From Gorsachius magnificus (lineage: Eukaryota > Chordata > Aves > Pelecaniformes > Ardeidae), in contig CM067081.1 in assembly GCA_034008185.1 (NCBI GenBank), positions 184,657,510 through 184,721,509 of the forward strand: a stretch of 64,000 bases of DNA. The letters are read 5' to 3'. Positions 61,001 through 64,000 of the stretch are shown piece after piece (the stretch's first letter is position 1; each line of letters begins with the position of its first letter). A program made the translations under genes and the position numbers. Below the pieces are notes generated by a model, which saw only the letters and a list, made by a program, of their open reading frames with translations, had not been told where the DNA came from and searched no databases.

Positions 61001-64000
61001 CTTGTGCAAAGCATGTGTTGTAAAAATTTTCAATACATTTAAATCTTAAATTTAGTTTGCCTTGATAAAAAGTTAAACATAGAGAACTGCGTTATAAAAG
61101 TCAGGAAAAAGACAATAAATGATAGAATTGGTTGCTCTGTGAAGTGTGCTGTAGCAGATAAATAGGCAGTGTCAGTGCCTATCTGAGTGTCTCTCAAAAC
61201 CCTTCAAAGACCCCAGAATAAAGACCCAGCCTATACAATTTCCGGAAATTGAAATCCCCTTGTATAATGATTTGACTTGCCATCAGACTCTACAGAAGCT
61301 CAGCCAAAACAAAAGTAGATTCCGATGTTTATATTGCACAGTATCTCTTTGACTTCACTATGAATTACTTCTCATTTTTTACTTTCAGAGCAAGCCCAGC
61401 TATGCTCAGACAGTAATGTGAAACATATTGAGGGCAAAACCTGCATGAATTTAACAAGCGTAGGAGCTATCTAAGCAGCTTGGAGCCCTGAATTAAAACT
61501 AAGTTCAGTACATCAGATATCATTCCCTTGATTTATTTGAACTCTATTATTGTTATTGTTAGTATTGCTCCTCTGAAGAGTTAACTGCTTGCTTGCTAAT
61601 ACAGAAAGTGTTAATTGAATATTAGAGAGATGTGACACTAATAACGCAATTCCTAATTATTTCCCTATGTGATGTTGTTTCATTATTTGAAATATTCTCT
61701 ATTTATCTGTCTTTGAAAAGGGCATGCCTTAGCAACACTACAAGTATTGAACTAACATTGTGTTTTGTTGGCAGTAATCACCAAAAGTTTCCAAGGATGC
61801 TCGCTGGTAATTGCAACATTACTTATTCTGGCATCTCTTTCACCAAGCTGCTGTTTTTAAAATGCTATCTGCTGAATTACAGCAATGTGGAGACAAAAAC
61901 TCCACTAGTCACTCATTTTCAGAAACATTAACAGAGTATTAATTGGAAGTAGGGATTTTCTGAACCTGAATGGTAGAAGGAAGAGTCTAGATCCTTGTGT
62001 GCTGGAGTACAGGAGTTTGGGAACAACCTGTGGGAGACAGAAACAGCAGCTGAGGATGAAATGAAGGAGATGGAAGAAAGACAGAAGGACTGGAGAAAGA
62101 ATTTCTCAGAGCAAAGCCAGAATGAAGATGCTCAGGCTAGTGGGAAATGACTGCGAGACTCTTCGTTCTTCAGTCAGCCCTTCTACAACAAGATGGTCCC
62201 AATGAAACCCCTCCTGAAGGTCACCAAGAGGGAGGCCGGGGAGATTTCCAGCCAAAGCAAGTCTCCCTCAAACTGTTGACCTGGAAGGTGGCTGGTAGGT
62301 CATAGGTGTGTTCCACAGTGATGCTTTCAGGATGGGTCTTTCTGGCTCATTTTTCGTTAAAATCCAGTCTGGTCCCTTTGAACTCACCAGGACATTGCTG
62401 CCTTTGTGTTTTGAAGACAGGGGGTGAGAACAGCAGCTGCCTCAGGTTTGTTTCCTTTCTTCAGACACTGTTGGGCACAGAGCTATGCAAAAGGAGATGT
62501 TTTTTGTTTTGTGATCTTGTCAGAGCTGCTTCCTCGGGTCCGTCTCACCCTTCCCCACACAGTTAGCCCCGATCGCCCTTCTACGAAGGGAGAACTCGTG
62601 GAGTATGGCGACCAAATGCACAACGTATGCAAAGCCACATCATTCCTCAGTGTCACCTCCCTGACAAAACAGGATCATCTGTGTACCAGTAGACATTTTA
62701 GGTCAAACCCTGGCTTTGCTGAAGTGACAAAATCCCTGGTGAATTTGTGGAGCCAGAATTTTTCATCCTCATGTTCTCTTATGGGAACATTATAAAAGGA
62801 GAATTAATTTACTGCTACAGAGGTCAGAGTAAGTCTTAGTGTGCTACATGTTAAAATTAATAAATAAAAGGCATAGGAAATATTCCTTTTCTTTTTTCTT
62901 GCATTTTTAATGGATCTGGCAATTGAATAAACCAGCTCATTTTCATTCTGATTTAAGAAAATAATCAGTTCTAAATAACAGCTCATCTCATTTTTTAATA
63001 ATAAATGGGGCAATTTACTGTCAGAAGACACTAAAAATGCAGTGCAAACACTGTCAAATAGAATGACCCAAACCTCCAAAAGTCTGGAAACTGTTGTTAG
63101 CAAACAAAGCTGTGTTCATTATTTTTTTATACTTGCCTGGAGTACTAGTATATATAATACTCATCCATAGAACAATAAAGAATTTAGTTAACAACTTTTG
63201 TTAAATTGAAACAGTGTGCGTATAAAAAATTGCTCACTCAGCCAAAGAAACATAAACATCCACTTCCAGAAACTGGCTTTTCGGTCATACTTGAGTTTAA
63301 AGCTTGGAAACTGTTCCAGGCATCTTTATCTGCAATCCTATTCCTCACTAGTAGTTCAGCTCTGGTTTACTTTAGACGATCTGCTCAGGGTGAAGACCCG
63401 ATCGCCACTGATTTTCGTTACCTATAGTACACATGAAGCAAGGGAGTACTGAATGTGAACAGCGCCAGCAGAACTGGATCGGTATTTGAAAACAGACTAC
63501 ATTGAAAAGTATGGAAACTTCTGTTACTGCATGCAGCATATTTTGCCATTTCATTGTAGGCAGCTGCATATCCTTTTTTCGCTTTTCTTTGAAGAACTTT
63601 GTCAAAATACAAATAAAGTATACGGAAAAATCCTTTCGTGTCTACCTCCCATTAAAATAACAAGCTCTTGAAAAAGAATAATTAAAAGAAACCTGAGAGT
63701 GTAAAAAAGTTAAAAGGGAAGTTTTGTCAGGGTAGATCAAACATTGCTGCATCTTGCCTCATGTAAAAGATCTGTAGCCTGTTCAGTGAGAGCTGCTGCC
63801 TTTCAAGTTACAGCCCTCTGTTATCCCATCCCTCACGCAGGCTTCAGTTCATAACCAAACTCTTAGGACACTGTTTGATAAACATTAATACTGTGTAATC
63901 TCTTGCTATTACTAGCACTTGCTAGCTTGCTATCTCATTGATTCTAACCTATAATGATACTCACATATATTTCTTTGCAATATGTAAGTGAATATCAAAT

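Larger units (their letters stand above)
51421..64000. other. Gene-free intergenic sequence to window end
   Basis: About 12.6 kb without a recognisable gene. Contents: a T-run at 51947-51962, a GC-rich patch at ~52040-52180, an A-run at 52497-52508, a 200-codon + strand open frame at 56009-56611 of unknown meaning, a direct repeat at 56893-56937, a short tandem duplication at 58032-58061, and another GC-richer patch at ~58900-59420. In mammals the next gene in this direction is ADAMTS20. No exon of it was recognised here. Confidence 0.5.

Overview
This window is from a bird nuclear genome. Interspersed CR1 retrotransposon 3' ends finish in the avian signature ATTCTATGATTCTATGAT, and there is a ~1 kb avian-type LTR. 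The genes have vertebrate intron/exon structure, and their order matches the human 12q12 neighbourhood (TWF1 - IRAK4 - PUS7L) as known from established synteny. No species is claimed.

Layout. (1) 1-~3,220, + strand: last coding exon of TWF1 (twinfilin-1; 56 C-terminal residues) and a ~3.0 kb 3'UTR ending near an AATAAA at 3197. (2) ~3,220-5,340: short intergenic spacer between two convergent genes. (3) ~5,340-18,880, - strand: complete IRAK4. I reconstructed 11 coding exons with consistent phases that sum to 1395 nt, or 464 residues plus stop. (4) ~18,480-19,260: CpG-rich bidirectional promoter with the untranslated first exons of IRAK4 (-) and PUS7L (+). (5) 19,295-31,152, + strand: complete PUS7L, a TruD-family pseudouridine synthase. 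Its 8 coding exons sum to 2085 nt, or 694 residues plus stop. (6) 31,153-64,000: PUS7L 3' region, then about 30 kb with no gene I can recognise. It holds an LTR, two younger CR1 copies on the + strand, two strongly decayed ancient CR1 copies on the - strand, simple repeats and a few GC-rich patches. In mammals the next gene beyond PUS7L is ADAMTS20, and the window probably ends before it.

Function. IRAK4 is the apical kinase of MyD88-dependent TLR/IL-1R signalling. PUS7L modifies RNA, and TWF1 regulates actin filament and capping-protein dynamics. They are neighbours by old synteny rather than by pathway. The only evident regulatory link is the shared promoter between IRAK4 and PUS7L.

No tRNA, rRNA, CRISPR, integrated bacterial/phage DNA or new multigene system was found. 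The observations most worth checking are a glutamate at the third activation-loop phosphosite of IRAK4, a weak splice donor after its first coding exon, a tandem duplication in its linker, an exon-like sequence in a PUS7L intron, and an LTR lying where the PUS7L 3'UTR should run.
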